Notes under the pieces: model-generated
What the model was told of the DNA's origin: nothing
Database searches by the model: none
What the model saw: only the letters and a program-made list of their open reading frames with translations
Program-made: the position numbers and the translations under genes
NCBI RefSeq assembly: GCF_002020355.1
Contig: NZ_MPZV01000001.1
Span: forward strand, 1,426,001 to 1,490,000
From: Thioclava sediminum
GTDB taxonomy: Bacteria > Pseudomonadota > Alphaproteobacteria > Rhodobacterales > Rhodobacteraceae
DNA: 64,000 nucleotides
Direction of reading: 5' to 3'
Shown: positions 46,361 through 55,306 of the stretch, one piece after another
Numbering within the stretch: the first letter of the stretch is position 1
How the letters are laid out: the number at the start of each line of letters is the position of its first letter

Positions 46361-47773
46361 TCAGACGGCTTCGAGCAGCGTATCCATCATCTTCATGACG
46401 GCAGTCATCATCTTTGAATTCGCGGCATAGCTTTGCTGAATCGTTATCAGCTTCTGCATCTCATCGTCGATGTTCACACCCTGAATGCCCTGGCGCGTGC
46501 CGTTCACCGTCTCGGCGGCGGTGCGCGCGGCGGCAAACCGTTCCTGAGCACGGGTGCCCTCGAATTCCTGCGCCGAGATCATGTTGCTGCCGTAATCGCG
46601 CAGCGACAGCGACGTCTCCAGCCCCGTGCCCGGGTCCGCCGAAAGCGGATCGTCGAACATCGAAACGAAGGCTTCGATCTGGGTCGAGTCGCCTGCGGCA
46701 CCCGGCGCGGTGGCGCCGATCCCGTCGCGCAGGCGCGACAGCTGCCCGCCCTGCGCCGGGTCCACCGCCGCATTGACCGAAATCCGACCCGCCAACCCTT
46801 GGAGATTTGCGGGATCGTAGGCCGCGCCTGCATCCGTGAAGAGCCCCGCCTGCCCCGGCGCGAGCGAGGCATCCGCACTCTCGAAGCCCTGCACGAGCCC
46901 CCGCGCCATCTCATCGAGCTGAAGCTGGAAGCGCGGCAGAACGTCTTTCTTCACTGCGAACAGACCGGCGAGACTGCCATTCTGGAAGCCGCGCGCGTCG
47001 GTAGAGTCCGGGGTGATCTCCGTCTTGCCTGCGAACAGCTTTCCGGCCACCTGATCATAGGTAATGTAGCTGGCCTGATTCCCATCGACGAGCGGCGTGC
47101 CCCCGGCCGTGTAGAGCGTCGCGCGCCCGTCGGTGGAACGGCGTACCTGCATGTCGATCAGCTTCGACGCCTTTTCCACCAGCACATCCATCCGGTCCCC
47201 CAGATCGGCTGCACCGAGCGAGCCGGGTGGCGCGTCCGAGATCTGCTTGTTGAGCGAGGTGATCTTGTGCAGCGTCTCGTTGAAATCGGAGACGTCGTAT
47301 TTGATCTCCATATCGACCTCGCCACCGACCCGCGCGAGCATGACGCTGCTTTGGTTCAGCGAGGTCACCATCTCCTGCGCGGAGGCCGCCACGCCATTTT
47401 GCGCGGCGTTGCTGCCGGGATTGTTCACCAGCGCGATCATCGAGCTGCGCAGGTCGGTCAGCCGGTCCGCGGGCGACAGACCGTCGCCCGGCTGACCGAG
47501 GGTCGCGGTATATTCGCCCACCGCCTCGTAGATCGCCTGCTCGCGCGCCATCGCCGAGGAATGCTGCCGATACATGCGGTTGAGCGAGGCGTCGACTTCG
47601 CGCCGCGCCTCGCCGGTTTGCACGAGGCCACCCGAGGTCGTGACCTGCGGCAACTCCTTGCGCACATAGCCTTCGGTGCTCGCATTCGCGATGTTGCGCG
47701 AGGTCGCTTCCGATTGCATCTGCGCCGTGCGCAGACCGCTCGTGCTCGCCTGGAGGGCGCCCGTGAGGCTCAT
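46361..47773 (-). CDS. flgK: Hook-filament junction protein FlgK
   Basis: 470 residues. N-terminus SLTGALQASTSGLRTAQMQSE with SRNIANASTEGYVRKE is the axial-protein signature; C-terminal VNIDDEMQKLITIQQSYAANSK is typical FlgK. Between flgE and flgL in the flgE-flgK-flgL operon. Confidence 0.95.
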   Translation of the reverse strand: MSLTGALQASTSGLRTAQMQSEATSRNIANASTEGYVRKELPQVTTSGGLVQTGEARREVDASLNRMYRQHSSAMAREQAIYEAVGEYTATLGQPGDGLSPADRLTDLRSSMIALVNNPGSNAAQNGVAASAQEMVTSLNQSSVMLARVGGEVDMEIKYDVSDFNETLHKITSLNKQISDAPPGSLGAADLGDRMDVLVEKASKLIDMQVRRSTDGRATLYTAGGTPLVDGNQASYITYDQVAGKLFAGKTEITPDSTDARGFQNGSLAGLFAVKKDVLPRFQLQLDEMARGLVQGFESADASLAPGQAGLFTDAGAAYDPANLQGLAGRISVNAAVDPAQGGQLSRLRDGIGATAPGAAGDSTQIEAFVSMFDDPLSADPGTGLETSLSLRDYGSNMISAQEFEGTRAQERFAAARTAAETVNGTRQGIQGVNIDDEMQKLITIQQSYAANSKMMTAVMKMMDTLLEAV

Positions 47774-47800
47774 CGGCTTACTCCGTTCTCAGCGTGACGA

Positions 47801-49099
47801 TCAGCGTTTGAGACGCGTGGTCTCGTCGAGCATCTCGTCCATCGTGGTGACGATCTTCGCGTTGGTGGAATAAGCGCGCTGGGTGCGGATCAGATCGCTC
47901 AATTCCTGCGCGATATCGACATTCGACCCTTCAAGCGTCCCCGAGGAAATCGTGCCCACCGGGCCCTCGTTCGCCTTGTGGATCGTGAAGTCGCCACTGT
48001 TGCGGGTCAGCCGATAGGCGTCGCCATCGACCTCCTGCATCCCGTTCGGGTTCGCCACATGGGCGAGCGGGATCTTGTAGAGCGCCTGCCGCTGGCCGTT
48101 ATCGAAGATCCCGTACATCGTGCCGGTATCATCGACCTCCATCCGGGTCAGCGCGCCGGCGGACGAGCCGTCGGTGTCGAATTTCTGCGGGGTGAAATCA
48201 CCAGCGAACTGAGTCATCCCGTCGAAGCTGTTCAGCGCACCGAGCCCGACGTCGATCGGCTGGGTCGTGCCACCGTCATTCATCGTCAGGCTCATGACGC
48301 CCGTGGTCGTGTCCATCGAGAAGGCACCGGGTGCCGTGGCGAGATTGGTCACGCCGGAATAGCTGACCGGGGCGCCCGCATTCGGCCCGCTGGCGGCGAA
48401 ATCGACCGTGACCTGACCGTAGGGAACGCCGTCGCCATCGGACACGGTGACGTCCCACTGGTTCTGGGTCGCGGTCGGCTGCCAGGAATATTCGAGCCGC
48501 TTCGCCGCACCGAGCGGCGTGAAATATTGCGAGGACGAGGTGAAGGGCGCGCCCGGCGTCGCGTTTCCGGTTTCCTGCGAGGGCAGATTGCCTTGCACGC
48601 TGACCGTGGTCGTCGCCTTCGCGCTCAGCGTTGCATCGGTCACGTTCACCGTCTTCAGCCCATTGAAGCTGTTGCCGTCGATCGAGCCGAGCGTGCCGTC
48701 GGTATAGGGGTAGCCCGAGAGGAAATAGCCTGCCGAATTGACAAGATCGCCATTCTCGTCGGGCTTGAACGACCCGGCGCGCGTCAGGACGTAATCGGAC
48801 TCGACGCTCGTATTGGCTCTGTCAGACACGACGAAGAACCCGTTCCCGTTCACCGCGAAATCGGTTGCGGAACTGGTGGGGATCACCGCCCCCCCGTTCG
48901 TCACGTCGGAGGACACGACAGCATTGACGCCCGAGGGTGCATCGAGCCCGCCGCTCGGCGTCATGGTCACCATCTGGGCGAAGCTGCGCTTGTAGCCCGT
49001 GGTATTCGCATTCGCGATATTCTCGGAAATTTCGCCAACGGCGACGGAGTTTGCGTTCAGGCCGCTCACGCCGGTCTGCATCGCGCTCGAAATACTCAT
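47801..49099 (-). CDS. flgE: Flagellar hook protein FlgE
   Basis: 432-residue hook protein. SSAMQTGVSGLNANSVAVGE plus ENIANANTTGYKRSFAQM at the N-terminus; SGTLEGSNVDIAQELSDLI and TNAKIVTTMDEML at the C-terminus. GAGG precedes the ATG. A TTAA-N6-TTAA element lies about 62-75 bp upstream. Confidence 0.96.
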   Translation of the reverse strand: MSISSAMQTGVSGLNANSVAVGEISENIANANTTGYKRSFAQMVTMTPSGGLDAPSGVNAVVSSDVTNGGAVIPTSSATDFAVNGNGFFVVSDRANTSVESDYVLTRAGSFKPDENGDLVNSAGYFLSGYPYTDGTLGSIDGNSFNGLKTVNVTDATLSAKATTTVSVQGNLPSQETGNATPGAPFTSSSQYFTPLGAAKRLEYSWQPTATQNQWDVTVSDGDGVPYGQVTVDFAASGPNAGAPVSYSGVTNLATAPGAFSMDTTTGVMSLTMNDGGTTQPIDVGLGALNSFDGMTQFAGDFTPQKFDTDGSSAGALTRMEVDDTGTMYGIFDNGQRQALYKIPLAHVANPNGMQEVDGDAYRLTRNSGDFTIHKANEGPVGTISSGTLEGSNVDIAQELSDLIRTQRAYSTNAKIVTTMDEMLDETTRLKR

Positions 49100-49160
49100 G
49101 GTTTTATCCTCTCATGTCCGAAGAGAAGGGGGTCCTATCTAGGAGATATGCGACTGATGT

Positions 49161-49174
49161 TTAACTGGAGTTAA
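49161..49174 (-). promoter_or_regulatory. Near-CtrA element upstream of flgE
   Basis: TTAA (49161-49164), six bases, TTAA (49171-49174). It has the CtrA half-sites with one base less spacing than the perfect boxes in this window; in N7 register the second half-site reads TAAA. Confidence 0.4.
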
Positions 49175-49232
49175 AAATATCTGCGTTTTGTCTTTGACGA
49201 TGTTGGTGAGGGGCAATGCATAGCAAAGATAT

Positions 49233-51014
49233 CTACCCGCCAGCTTGCTTCGCCTCCGACCCAACCATCTCAAGCGCGTCATTCGCCTTGCGCAGCCGGT
49301 CCCGCGCAGCCGAGTCCATCAGTGGGCTGAGCTTGGCGGGCTCCGCCAGAAGGCTTGCGACGAGCTTGTTCAGATCCTCACGCCCCGCCAGACGCGGGAA
49401 GACCTCGGCAACGCTGCGGGCGGTGGTCAGGTCGCCCGACCGGTAGGCGGCCAGCAGCAACTCGACCGCGTCGGTCTCGGAGAAATCGTCCGGGGCCTTC
49501 TTCCACAACTCGCGATAGGACTGGGTCGCCGCCTTCCAATCGCCCTTCTTCCAGTGGAGCCGCGCCTGAAGCCGCAGATGATCGGCCGAGTGCGAGGTCA
49601 CCTTGGCCTCCAAGGCCGCGTCGGTCTTCCCGGCCTCGGCCAGAACGCGGGCTTGTAGCGCGTTGAACTGGTTCAGCTCCTGCGCATCGGCGGGGCGCTC
49701 GGAGGCCTCCAACACCTTGGCAGCGCGGGCGAATTGCCCCCCGCGCGCAAGCGCCTCCGCCTCGCGCAGCGCCAGATAAGCCATCCTGTCTTGCGACACC
49801 GCCTCGGGGTTGTCCTTGCGCTGTGCGCTCAGCGCTTCCCGGATCTTGCGATATTCCGTGGCGGCCTGCGTCGTCGCGCCCAGCTCCAGCAGGCGATCCG
49901 CGTATTGCTCGGCATAGGCCTGAAAATCGGGACGGACCTCGTAATAGGCCTCCAACCGCTGATGCCCCTCGGCAAAATCCGTGAGCGAAATCTTCCCCGC
50001 CGCGCCCTTCGCATAAAACGCCTTGAGCAGCTTGTCGGCGGCCTGCGCCGCCGCGCGCGCCTGCGGACGCTCGGGAAACCGGGTAAGGATCTCGCCATAG
50101 GCAATCAGCGCATCCACATCGTGGCCGGAAGTCTCGCCCAGATGCGCGCGCTGTTCGAGCGCCTGAAGGTCGAACCTGTCGCCGCGCCACGCAAGGTTAG
50201 CCTCGGCGAGCATCGACAAACCTTGGTCGGGCGTCAGCGCTCCATGCTCGAGCCCCAAACTGACCAACGCAAGCCGCGCCCGCTGCGCGTAACGATCCTG
50301 CCCCTTCGCCGCTTCGCGATACGCGGCATAGGCCTTGTCGGGATGATGCGATTGCTCCGCCACTCGCCCAATAAGGAAGCTATAGACAGGCTGCGATTTC
50401 AGCTCGGGGTAGTTATCGAAATCCCGGCTCAGCCGCTGGGCCAGCGGCCATTTCCTGACCGCGATCGCGCCTTCCAGAAGCGCGGGCAGGCAGGCCTCGA
50501 CGAAAACGGGCGGATTGGTCGGAAGTCGGTCAGCCGCACCCGCGAGATTGCCTTCAAGCTCTACCGCGTCGCCCTGCGTGATCGCGTTCAGCGCCGCCCA
50601 GAGGTGATAGTCCTGCCAGTTCGCCCAGTCGGCATTCGGCAGGAGGGTGCCAGTCGGCACCCCCGTCCCTTCCATGATGCTGAACCCGGCCGCAATCGCG
50701 CGCCAGCGAGCCTGCTCTGCCGGGATCAAACCGTCGGGCATCTCGTCGCCCAGCAGCGAGCGCCCCTCGGGAAGCATGACATGGGCGAGATAGAATTCCG
50801 CAAGATCGAGCCGCGCAATGGCGCGCGAGGGTCCCGGCTCGGCTGCGGCAACGCCAGCGGCCAGCGCATCGCGATCCGCTAGGAACCCCGCCTGTGTGTA
50901 TTGCGCGAAATCGAAAGGAGGAGGCGCGGGCAGCGTCTCCGCCGCAGCGCCGCCGCACAGAAGACAGAGCGCCAAAACGCCGCCCATGAAGGGAAAACCG
51001 CCTCGCAATTCCAT
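49233..51014 (-). CDS. Large secreted helical-repeat protein in flagellar cluster
   Basis: 593 residues from the ATG at 51014. Signal peptide (FPFMGGVLALCLLCGGAAAE), then almost entirely helical, with TPR/Sel1-like repeats such as DKAYAAYREAAKGQDRYAQR, ATEYRKIREALSAQ, GGQFARAAKVLEAS and WKAATQSYRELWKKAPDD. No catalytic motif. Predicted periplasmic scaffold. In rhizobia the periplasmic motor protein MotC has a comparable location and helical nature and is served by MotE, which has a homologue here (32219); I infer a possible MotC-like role without sequence proof. It is divergent from flgF and downstream-facing toward flgE. Confidence 0.65.
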   Translation of the reverse strand: MELRGGFPFMGGVLALCLLCGGAAAETLPAPPPFDFAQYTQAGFLADRDALAAGVAAAEPGPSRAIARLDLAEFYLAHVMLPEGRSLLGDEMPDGLIPAEQARWRAIAAGFSIMEGTGVPTGTLLPNADWANWQDYHLWAALNAITQGDAVELEGNLAGAADRLPTNPPVFVEACLPALLEGAIAVRKWPLAQRLSRDFDNYPELKSQPVYSFLIGRVAEQSHHPDKAYAAYREAAKGQDRYAQRARLALVSLGLEHGALTPDQGLSMLAEANLAWRGDRFDLQALEQRAHLGETSGHDVDALIAYGEILTRFPERPQARAAAQAADKLLKAFYAKGAAGKISLTDFAEGHQRLEAYYEVRPDFQAYAEQYADRLLELGATTQAATEYRKIREALSAQRKDNPEAVSQDRMAYLALREAEALARGGQFARAAKVLEASERPADAQELNQFNALQARVLAEAGKTDAALEAKVTSHSADHLRLQARLHWKKGDWKAATQSYRELWKKAPDDFSETDAVELLLAAYRSGDLTTARSVAEVFPRLAGREDLNKLVASLLAEPAKLSPLMDSAARDRLRKANDALEMVGSEAKQAGG

Positions 51015-51157
51015 CACCTCTTGCCCAAACGCATCAGAATTCCTTTGCGTATTAAAGAATAGTATTGATTATTCTAAGATTAGCAAACATTATTGAGTGG
51101 AAATTGGCAGCGATCCAAGCACAAAGCCACAAGATCCATTCTCGCGGACGGAAATTC
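51015..51157. promoter_or_regulatory. flgF upstream region, octamer repeats 21 bp apart
   Basis: AAGAATAG (51055-51062) and AAGATTAG (51076-51083) are direct repeats 21 bp apart, about 75-100 bp before flgF. TTGATTATTCTAAGATTAG matches the general layout of the fliF and fliG elements. Confidence 0.6.
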
Positions 51158-51895
51158 ATGGATAGCTCAAATTACGTCTCTCTATCCCTCGCCTCGACGC
51201 TGTGGCGCAGCCTCGACATTTCGGCCAACAACATGGCCAATGCCAACACGGCTGGCTTCAAGGCGGAACGCTCGCTGACCGAGAGCTACAACTCGAAGGG
51301 CAATGCGGGCCCCGAGGATGACGTGAGCTACGTGCTCGACAAGGGCTCCTATCTCGATGACCGCCAGGGCTCGCTGACCAAGACGTCCAACCCGCTCGAT
51401 GTCGCGCTGAACGGGGACGGCTGGCTCGCCTATACCACGCCCGAGGGCCAGACGGCGTTTGGCCGCGACGGGCGGCTGGCCGTAGACCCGCAGGGCAATC
51501 TCGTGACGCTGACGGGCAATAAGGTTCTCGACCGGGGCGGCGCGCCGATCGCGATCCCGCCGGGCGAGAAGATCACGATCTCCCGCGACGGCACGATCTC
51601 GGGGCCCAATAGCGGCACCATCGGCACGCTGGGCATGTTCACCGTGCCCGACATCCAAAGCTTCAACCGGCTGGGCGGCGGCCTCTTTGCCGCGCCCGGA
51701 GGTGCCGCCCCCGCCTTCACCCCGTCTGACACGACGCAGGTCGCGCAGGGCTTCGTTGAGGAGAGCAATGTTCAACCGGTGGTCGAGATGACCCGGATGA
51801 TGGACATCCAGCGCTCCTACGAGCGGGCGGTGAAGTTGATGGATGAACAGAACACCCTTCGTCAGGAAACACTGCGCAGGCTTGGCAAAGTCTGA
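51158..51895 (+). CDS. flgF: Flagellar proximal rod protein FlgF
   Basis: 245 residues from the ATG at 51158 (MDSSNYVSLSLASTLWRSLD). The ISANNMANANTAGFKAERSL signature and the C-terminal QRSYERAVKLMDEQN helix are typical. An upstream frame to 51065 crosses the regulatory region and is rejected. Leads flgF-flgG-flgA-flgH-fliL-like. Confidence 0.95.
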   Translation: MDSSNYVSLSLASTLWRSLDISANNMANANTAGFKAERSLTESYNSKGNAGPEDDVSYVLDKGSYLDDRQGSLTKTSNPLDVALNGDGWLAYTTPEGQTAFGRDGRLAVDPQGNLVTLTGNKVLDRGGAPIAIPPGEKITISRDGTISGPNSGTIGTLGMFTVPDIQSFNRLGGGLFAAPGGAAPAFTPSDTTQVAQGFVEESNVQPVVEMTRMMDIQRSYERAVKLMDEQNTLRQETLRRLGKV

Positions 51896-51918
51896 CCGGC
51901 GCGAAAAGGAGCTGAACC

Positions 51919-52704
51919 ATGAGAGCACTTGGAATTGCCGCGACGGGGATGCTGGCCCAGCAGACCAATGTGGACGTGATCTCGAATAACATCGCGAACG
52001 CGAACACCACCGGCTACAAGAGCAGCCGCGCCGCGTTTCAGGATCTGGTCTACCAGTCGCTGCAACGCGAAGGCTCGCTGACCTCCGCCGACGGGACCGC
52101 GCGCCCTGTAGGCGTCGATATCGGCCTCGGCGTGCAAAGCGCGGGCGTGGTGCGGCTCAACACGCAAGGCGGTCTGGTGCAGACCGAAAACCAGCTCGAT
52201 CTCGCGATCGACGGCGGCGGGTACTTCACCCTCAACATGCCCGATGGCAGTCAGGCCTACACCAGGGCCGGCACCTTCCAGCTGAGCCCCGAGGGCCAGA
52301 TCGTGTCGATGGACGGCTATGAGGTCGCGCCCGGCATCAACGTTCCAGCCAACACCACCAATGTCGAGATCAACCAGCAGGGCCTCGTGATGGCTTATGT
52401 CGGCAAAGACCCGACCCCGGTGCAGATCGGCCAGATCACGATGTCGACCTTCGTCAACGAGGCGGGGATGAAACCGCTGGGCAACAACCTTCTACAGGCG
52501 ACGACCGCCTCGGGCGATCCGACCGAGGCGCTGCCGGGCGATCCGGGCGTCGGCATCCTGCGTCAGGGTTACCTTGAGAGCTCCAACGTCAACATCATCC
52601 AGCAGATCACCGACCTGATCTCGGCGCAGCGCGCCTATGAGATGAACTCCAAGGCGATCGAGACGGCCGACCAGATGATGTCCACCTCGAACCAGATCAA
52701 GTGA
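51919..52704 (+). CDS. flgG: Flagellar distal rod protein FlgG
   Basis: 261 residues. RALGIAATGMLAQQTNVDV and SNNIANANTTGYKSSRAAF, then the C-terminal LESSNVNIIQQITDLISAQR and AYEMNSKAIETADQMM motifs. Standard length. Confidence 0.97.
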   Translation: MRALGIAATGMLAQQTNVDVISNNIANANTTGYKSSRAAFQDLVYQSLQREGSLTSADGTARPVGVDIGLGVQSAGVVRLNTQGGLVQTENQLDLAIDGGGYFTLNMPDGSQAYTRAGTFQLSPEGQIVSMDGYEVAPGINVPANTTNVEINQQGLVMAYVGKDPTPVQIGQITMSTFVNEAGMKPLGNNLLQATTASGDPTEALPGDPGVGILRQGYLESSNVNIIQQITDLISAQRAYEMNSKAIETADQMMSTSNQIK

Positions 52705-52708
52705 TGCC

Positions 52709-53386
52709 ATGATCCCGAAATTCGCCTCTGCGACTGCCGTTCTCGCCACGCTCGTCACCGCGCTTCTCGCCGGTCCCGCGAGCGCGGAATCCGTGCGGGT
52801 ACTCATCGCCGAGAAGGCGGAGCAGTCCTGGGGCCTCGAGATGCCGCCGAGCGGCCATTTCGAGATCACGCTGCAAGACAGCGATCCGGGCGACGCAGAG
52901 ATGATCAGCGATTTCTGGATGGACCGCTCCACGGGGCAGTTTCTCGCGAATGCGGTGGAGGCGTCGGGCGACGTGCGCCGCCTCGCGGGGCTTGCACTGC
53001 TAAACGTGCCCGTTCCTGTCCCGACGCAGCAGATCCTCCCCGGCGCGATCCTGTCGGGCGACGATTTCCAGATGGTCGACCTCCCCTATGGCCAAGTCGG
53101 CGCCTATGCCGTGACACAGCTCGACCACCTGGCCGGGATGCAGGTTCGGCGCGTCTTGGCGCGCGGACGCCCGGTGATGAGCCAGTCGATCACCGAGCCA
53201 GTCATCATCTCGCGCGGCGACCCGGTCTCGATCGAATATTCGAAAGGCCCGATGTCGCTGACCGCGCCCGGCAAGGCGATCTCCGACGCCCATGCGGATC
53301 AGTCGGTGCGCGTGGTCAATCTCGTAAGCAACAAGATTGTCGAAGGCATCGCCAAGCCCGACGGCAAAGTGGAGATTCAGAAGTGA
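52709..53386 (+). CDS. flgA: P-ring assembly chaperone FlgA
   Basis: 225 residues with signal peptide (ATAVLATLVTALLAGPASA). The SAF-like domain is visible: LNVPVPVPTQQILPGAILSGDD, followed by LDHLAGMQVRRVLARGRPV and VVNLVSNKIVEG. Starts 4 bp after flgG; overlaps flgH by 4 bp. Confidence 0.92.
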   Translation: MIPKFASATAVLATLVTALLAGPASAESVRVLIAEKAEQSWGLEMPPSGHFEITLQDSDPGDAEMISDFWMDRSTGQFLANAVEASGDVRRLAGLALLNVPVPVPTQQILPGAILSGDDFQMVDLPYGQVGAYAVTQLDHLAGMQVRRVLARGRPVMSQSITEPVIISRGDPVSIEYSKGPMSLTAPGKAISDAHADQSVRVVNLVSNKIVEGIAKPDGKVEIQK

Positions 53387-54138
53387 GACATCCGTTCTAC
53401 ATCCTGCCGATGCTCGCGCTGGCCGCCTGCGGTCCCGGCACGGCCTTCGAGCGCGACCCGAAAGTGAGCGACATGGTCGTCGATGGAGACACGATCCCAG
53501 AAGTGAACCGGGTCAGCGTTCCGATGCCGCCACTGGAGCCTACGCGCATACCGCAACGGGCCGAGGCCGCGTCGCTCTGGCAGACCGGCTCCACCGGCTT
53601 CTTCGGCGATCAGCGCGCCGACAAGGTGGGCGACCTGCTGACCGTCGATATCGACATCAACGACGAGGCGCAGCTTCAGAACGCTTCCCAGCGCAGCCGC
53701 GACGGCAGCCAGAGCGTCGGCTTCCCGACCTTCCTCGGCTATGGCGGCAAGATCGCGAAGATCCTGCCCGGCGTCAGCGAGAAAGACCTGCCCACGGGCA
53801 GCAACATCGTCGATCTCAGCTCGCAATCGACCTCCAACGGAAGCGGCTCGATCAAGCGCAACGAGACGATCAGCCTCAAGGTCGCAGCCCTCGTGATCCG
53901 GAAGCTGCAAAACGGGAATTTCGTGATCGCCGGACGCCAGGAGGTGAAGGTCAATCACGAGCTGCGCGAATTGCGTGTGGCCGGGATCATCCGTCCCGAA
54001 GACATCCGGATGGACAACACCATCCCCTACGAGAAGATCGCCGAGGCGCGCATCTCCTATGGCGGGCGCGGCCAGATCAGCAAGGTGCAACAGCCCCGCT
54101 ACGGGGAAGACGCGCTCGACGTCGTCCTGCCCTACTGA
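53383..54138 (+). CDS. flgH: Flagellar L-ring lipoprotein FlgH
   Basis: 251 residues. Lipobox LPMLALAACGPG (Cys about 16) and family motifs WQTGSTGFFGDQRADKVGD, DLLTVDIDINDEAQ and GNFVIAGRQEVKVNHELREL. Forms the outer-membrane bushing. Confidence 0.96.
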   Translation: MRHPFYILPMLALAACGPGTAFERDPKVSDMVVDGDTIPEVNRVSVPMPPLEPTRIPQRAEAASLWQTGSTGFFGDQRADKVGDLLTVDIDINDEAQLQNASQRSRDGSQSVGFPTFLGYGGKIAKILPGVSEKDLPTGSNIVDLSSQSTSNGSGSIKRNETISLKVAALVIRKLQNGNFVIAGRQEVKVNHELRELRVAGIIRPEDIRMDNTIPYEKIAEARISYGGRGQISKVQQPRYGEDALDVVLPY

Positions 54139-54147
54139 GCGCGACCG

Positions 54148-54582
54148 ATGCCGCGCTGGAGAACACTCGTGCTGCTCATAGTGGTGGTGCCGATCGTCGC
54201 GGCGGGCCTGGGCTATCTTGGCGGCAGCCAGATCGCGCCGGGGCCCAAAGCGCCCGAAGCCCCGCCCGAGCCTGCCCCGCGCGACATCGCGTTGGGGGCG
54301 ATCACGGTTCCGATCTTCCGGGCCCGCGAGGTCAGCTATCTGACGGTCGATGTGACGCTGGTGCTGAAGGGCAAAGAGCTTCCCGATGGTCCGGCGCTCG
54401 TGCCAAAACTGCGCGACGAGACGCTCGATCTGCTGACCAGACTCGCGGATAATCGGATCTTCGACCCCGATACGGTCACGCCTGACGAGCTCGTCCCGCT
54501 GCTCGAGCGTGGCCTCAAGGACCGTGTGTCCGGCTTAGAGGCGGCGAAGGCGAACAGCGCGGCGCCATTCAAGCAAGGATAG
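54148..54582 (+). CDS. Second FliL-like membrane protein
   Basis: 144 residues: one N-terminal span (about 7-27, LVLLIVVVPIVAAGLGYLGG), Pro-rich linker, and a small periplasmic domain (IFRAREVSYLTVDVTLVLKG, LRDETLDLLTRLADNRIFD) resembling the FliL domain. It follows flgH by 9 bp. Sequence similarity to the other FliL (34162) is weak by eye, so this may be a divergent paralogue or a distinct L-ring-operon protein. Confidence 0.55.
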   Translation: MPRWRTLVLLIVVVPIVAAGLGYLGGSQIAPGPKAPEAPPEPAPRDIALGAITVPIFRAREVSYLTVDVTLVLKGKELPDGPALVPKLRDETLDLLTRLADNRIFDPDTVTPDELVPLLERGLKDRVSGLEAAKANSAAPFKQG

Positions 54583-54587
54583 GAAAG

Positions 54588-54612
54588 CCCCCGCCGCGCA
54601 CCGCGCCGGGGG
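54588..54612. terminator. Hairpin between convergent operons
   Basis: CCCCCG (54588-54593) pairs with CGGGGG (54607-54612), with an inner CGCG/CGCG pairing. Strong stem but no clear T tract on either side; probably assists termination between the fliL-like gene and flgD. Confidence 0.5.
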
Positions 54613-54621
54613 ACACTCGCG

Positions 54622-55296
54622 TCAGCCCGACACCGCAACGATGAGCGAGCTGGGCACTTCCTCGCCGTTGCGCAGAACCAACGACTGCCCCTGCGACGAG
54701 AACCGCACCTGCTCGACCTGCGTGCTGGGATAGGTGTCATAGGAAACCGCATTGCCATTGGTATCCTGCGCGTCGATCTCGACCCGGAACGTGTCATCGG
54801 GCACCGGCAGCCCCGCGGAATCGCGCCCATCCCAATTCAGCGCGATCTTCTCGCCCGAACGTCCGGGCAGGCCTGTGATCCGGCGCAGTTCGGTCCCGTC
54901 CTCTGTCTTGATGATCGCGGTCACCTTGTCGGCGGGTGCGGCAAGCTCGTAGCTGGTGCTGGCCTGACCGTCGCGCAGCTCGATCCGGTCGGAGGCGAGC
55001 GACACCGTCTTGCCCATCAGGGCCACATCCGACATCCCGCCGATCGCGCTCAACTTGGCGTCGATGGTCTTGAGGTTGGTATTGGTCTGCACTGATTGCT
55101 CGACCTGACTGAGCTGCGCCAGCTGCGAGACGAATTGCGTCGAGTCCATCGGCTTCAGCGGATCCTGATTTTTGATCTGCGCCGTCAGCAGCTGGAGGAA
55201 GCTGTTGTAATCCGCCGAGAGCTTCGACTGCGCGGTGTTCGTCGCGGCATCGGTCGTGGCCGCGGTCGGCGTGGTGCTTGTCGGGGAAATGCTCAT
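54622..55296 (-). CDS. flgD: Flagellar hook cap/scaffold protein FlgD
   Basis: 224 residues from the ATG at 55296. N-terminal domain with SADYNSFLQLLTAQIKNQDP and MDSTQFVSQLAQLSQVEQS is diagnostic; C-terminal Ig/tudor-like part with FRVEIDAQDTNGNAV. A longer frame to 55428 overlaps fliK and is rejected. Last gene of the sigma-sulfotransferase-fliK-flgD operon. Confidence 0.95.
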   Translation of the reverse strand: MSISPTSTTPTAATTDAATNTAQSKLSADYNSFLQLLTAQIKNQDPLKPMDSTQFVSQLAQLSQVEQSVQTNTNLKTIDAKLSAIGGMSDVALMGKTVSLASDRIELRDGQASTSYELAAPADKVTAIIKTEDGTELRRITGLPGRSGEKIALNWDGRDSAGLPVPDDTFRVEIDAQDTNGNAVSYDTYPSTQVEQVRFSSQGQSLVLRNGEEVPSSLIVAVSG

Positions 55297-55306
55297 CTGT
55301 AGCTCC

